From positions 62,001 to 126,000 of the forward strand of contig JBKBIP010000015.1 of NCBI GenBank assembly GCA_046297495.1: 64,000 nt of DNA, in the 5' to 3' direction. This stretch comes from JBKBIP01 sp046297495 (GTDB lineage Bacteria > Planctomycetota > Planctomycetia > Gemmatales > Gemmataceae). Position numbers and translations under genes: made by a program. Shown here one piece after another: positions 62,836 through 64,000 of the stretch (position 1 is its first letter; the number at the start of each line of letters is the position of its first letter). The notes beneath the pieces are model-generated. The model was not told the DNA's origin and made no database searches. It was given only the letters and a program-made list of their open reading frames with translations.

Positions 62836-63762
62836 ATGATCCCCATGATGTCACCACGTTGGTTTTTGGTTGTCTTGCTGCTACTGCTCAGGCCCGTCAC
62901 GGTCTGGGCGGAACCCTATCATTGGCAAGCAACCACCCAAAAGGGCAGCACCGTCCGCTTACACTTGGATCGGCGGCAAGTGGAGCTGTCCGGCTCGTTG
63001 CGCCTGACGCTGACGATCGAAGGCTCAGCCCCGTTGCAAGTGTCCGCCTTGAGAGACATGAGCAAATCGCCGGCTTGGCGGGTGACAGCCCAGCCCCCCA
63101 CGCTGGAAACCCTCCCCGACGGTCGGCAGCGCTGGCAGCAGACGTTCACGCTGGAACCGTGGCTGCCGGGCCAGGAGGTGAGCTTACCGCTCCATCAGAT
63201 CGAATGGAATAATGAGCAAGTCACCTTGCCAGCAGTGACGGTCGCGGTAACGACCCAGATTCCGCGACCGGATGTCAGCTTGGCTCGCGACATCACCGGC
63301 ATCGAGACGCTCCCCCCGACACCGGCGCGGCCCGTTGCCTGGCTGCTCGCCATGGGGGCGGGGCTGCTGGCGGCGGGGCTGGTCGCGGTCGGTTGGCGCC
63401 GCTGGCGCTTGCGTCCACCGCCGCCCCCCGCGCCGGACGCCGAAGCGCTGGCCCACTTGCGGCGCCTGGCCGATCAGAAGCCAGGCTCAGCGGTCGTGGC
63501 CCCGGAATTGCTGGCCATGTTACGTCGTTACTTGGAGCGTGGCTTCCAAATATCCGCCGAGGTCCGCACCACCGAGGAGCTGCTGGCCATGCTGGCGACA
63601 CCCCCTTGGGACAGCGCGACACACGAACGGCTGCAAGCGCTGCTGCGCCGCTGTGATTTGATCCAATTCGCCGGCTGGCAACCTGATGCCGAGGAAGCAA
63701 GAGAATTGCTGGACCAAGCGCGGGCCTTTGTCGAAGCCACCGCGCCCTCACGTGCCGGGTAG
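62836..63762 (+). CDS. BatD-like membrane protein
   Basis: 308 residues. A signal peptide (about 1-25) precedes a beta-rich periplasmic domain of about 145 residues. One transmembrane helix lies near 170-190 (VAWLLAMGAGLLAAGLVAVGW), then a cytoplasmic helical domain of about 110 residues (LAHLRRLADQKP, LRRYLERGF). This matches the arrangement of BatD/DUF4381-like proteins that accompany DUF58. The role is probably in an envelope complex linked to MoxR-type chaperoning; this is inferred from context. Confidence 0.65.
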   Translation: MIPMMSPRWFLVVLLLLLRPVTVWAEPYHWQATTQKGSTVRLHLDRRQVELSGSLRLTLTIEGSAPLQVSALRDMSKSPAWRVTAQPPTLETLPDGRQRWQQTFTLEPWLPGQEVSLPLHQIEWNNEQVTLPAVTVAVTTQIPRPDVSLARDITGIETLPPTPARPVAWLLAMGAGLLAAGLVAVGWRRWRLRPPPPPAPDAEALAHLRRLADQKPGSAVVAPELLAMLRRYLERGFQISAEVRTTEELLAMLATPPWDSATHERLQALLRRCDLIQFAGWQPDAEEARELLDQARAFVEATAPSRAG

Positions 63763-63871
63763 CGAATACGCCACCGACGCGCCGGGCGTCCCCCGCTCGC
63801 TGCGAACACCGGGCGTCGTTCTTTGCCCTTGACGATGCCCACGGCACGATCTAAGGTAAATCCATGACACC

Positions 63872-63945
63872 GGGCGCTTAGCTCAGTTGGCTAGAGCACC
63901 AGCTCGACACGCTGGGGGTCACAGGTTCAAGTCCTGTAGCGCCCA
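63872..63945 (+). tRNA. tRNA-Val (anticodon GAC)
   Basis: A complete cloverleaf: acceptor GGGCGCT/AGCGCCC, D stem GCTC/GAGC, anticodon stem CCAGC/GCTGG with loop TCGACAC, T stem ACAGG/CCTGT with TTCAAGT loop, discriminator A. CCA is not encoded. Anticodon GAC reads GUC and GUU valine codons. Position 33 is C instead of the nearly universal U. Confidence 0.93.
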
Positions 63946-63965
63946 ATTGACAATCTTGCATCACG

Positions 63966-63994
63966 TTGCACCGAGCCGCAAGAGAAGGCATAAT
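63966..63994 (+). promoter_or_regulatory. Candidate promoter at the right edge
   Basis: TTGCAC (63966-63971), 17-nt spacer, CATAAT (63989-63994). An inverted repeat CAAGAGA/TCTCTTG (63979-63985, 63994-64000) spans the -10. Any gene it serves lies beyond the window. Confidence 0.35.
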
Positions 63995-64000
63995 CTCTTG

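Noticed and set aside
63947..63952. TTGACA just after the tRNA as a -35 box
   Set aside because: No -10 at 16-18 nt; the pair TTGCAC/CATAAT downstream has correct spacing.

Overview
The window is bacterial and reads as a member of the Planctomycetota, most likely Gemmatales/Gemmataceae. The clues are two BBP7-type beta-barrel porins, a surface protein with a LEPR-XLL-like N-terminal motif, a DUF1501 protein, a FecR/WD40 protein behind a planctomycete-type ECF sigma factor, giant membrane-anchored proteins, and GC-rich DNA with many palindromic spacer repeats. The assignment comes from gene content; no marker gene was compared with a database.

Layout. 1-951 is non-coding, structured DNA. 952-6767 carries a porin, a TIM-barrel isomerase, a HAD phosphatase, a rhodanese and a divergent argininosuccinate-synthase-like protein. 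6982-12509 is the replication-origin cluster dnaA, dnaN, dciA (DUF721), gyrB, with a putative oriC between dnaA and dnaN. 12700-18528 (minus) holds sucB, a peroxiredoxin-like gene whose catalytic Cys codon is an in-frame TGA (a probable selenoprotein), an FHA protein and an FG-GAP surface protein. 18801-24077 has a double-domain trypsin-like protease, a Ser/Thr kinase and a sigma-70 factor with three extra helix-turn-helix units. 25010-32550 carries secreted proteins, an Flp-like pilin, a PQQ/EF-hand protein and an ECF sigma plus FecR/WD40 pair. 32547-43487 (minus) is two giant membrane-anchored proteins. 43828-49236 contains a cytochrome c'-like protein, DUF1501, a YrdC/phosphatase fusion, rpiB, a zincin-like protein and a STAS protein with a triplicated leader. 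49511-57547 holds a zinc-ribbon membrane protein and the kdsD-kdsC-LptC/LptA-like lipopolysaccharide module. 58025-63945 has a second porin, cbiD, a DUF58/BatD-like pair and tRNA-Val(GAC).

Working together. The plus-strand origin cluster makes the initiator, clamp, helicase-loader-type protein and gyrase subunit. kdsD, kdsC and the large OstA-like protein form a Kdo supply plus LPS transport unit, consistent with a diderm envelope that also needs the two porins. Several signalling parts (FHA, kinase, STAS, two sigma factors) are scattered singly.

Most notable: the UGA-containing SelU/AhpC-TSA_2-like peroxiredoxin with a hairpin at SECIS position; several families of palindromic spacer repeats, one with compensatory stem changes; a 66-bp tandem triplication of a translation-initiation region; and several enzymes whose catalytic motifs have decayed (ArgG-like, YrdC-like, second protease domain).
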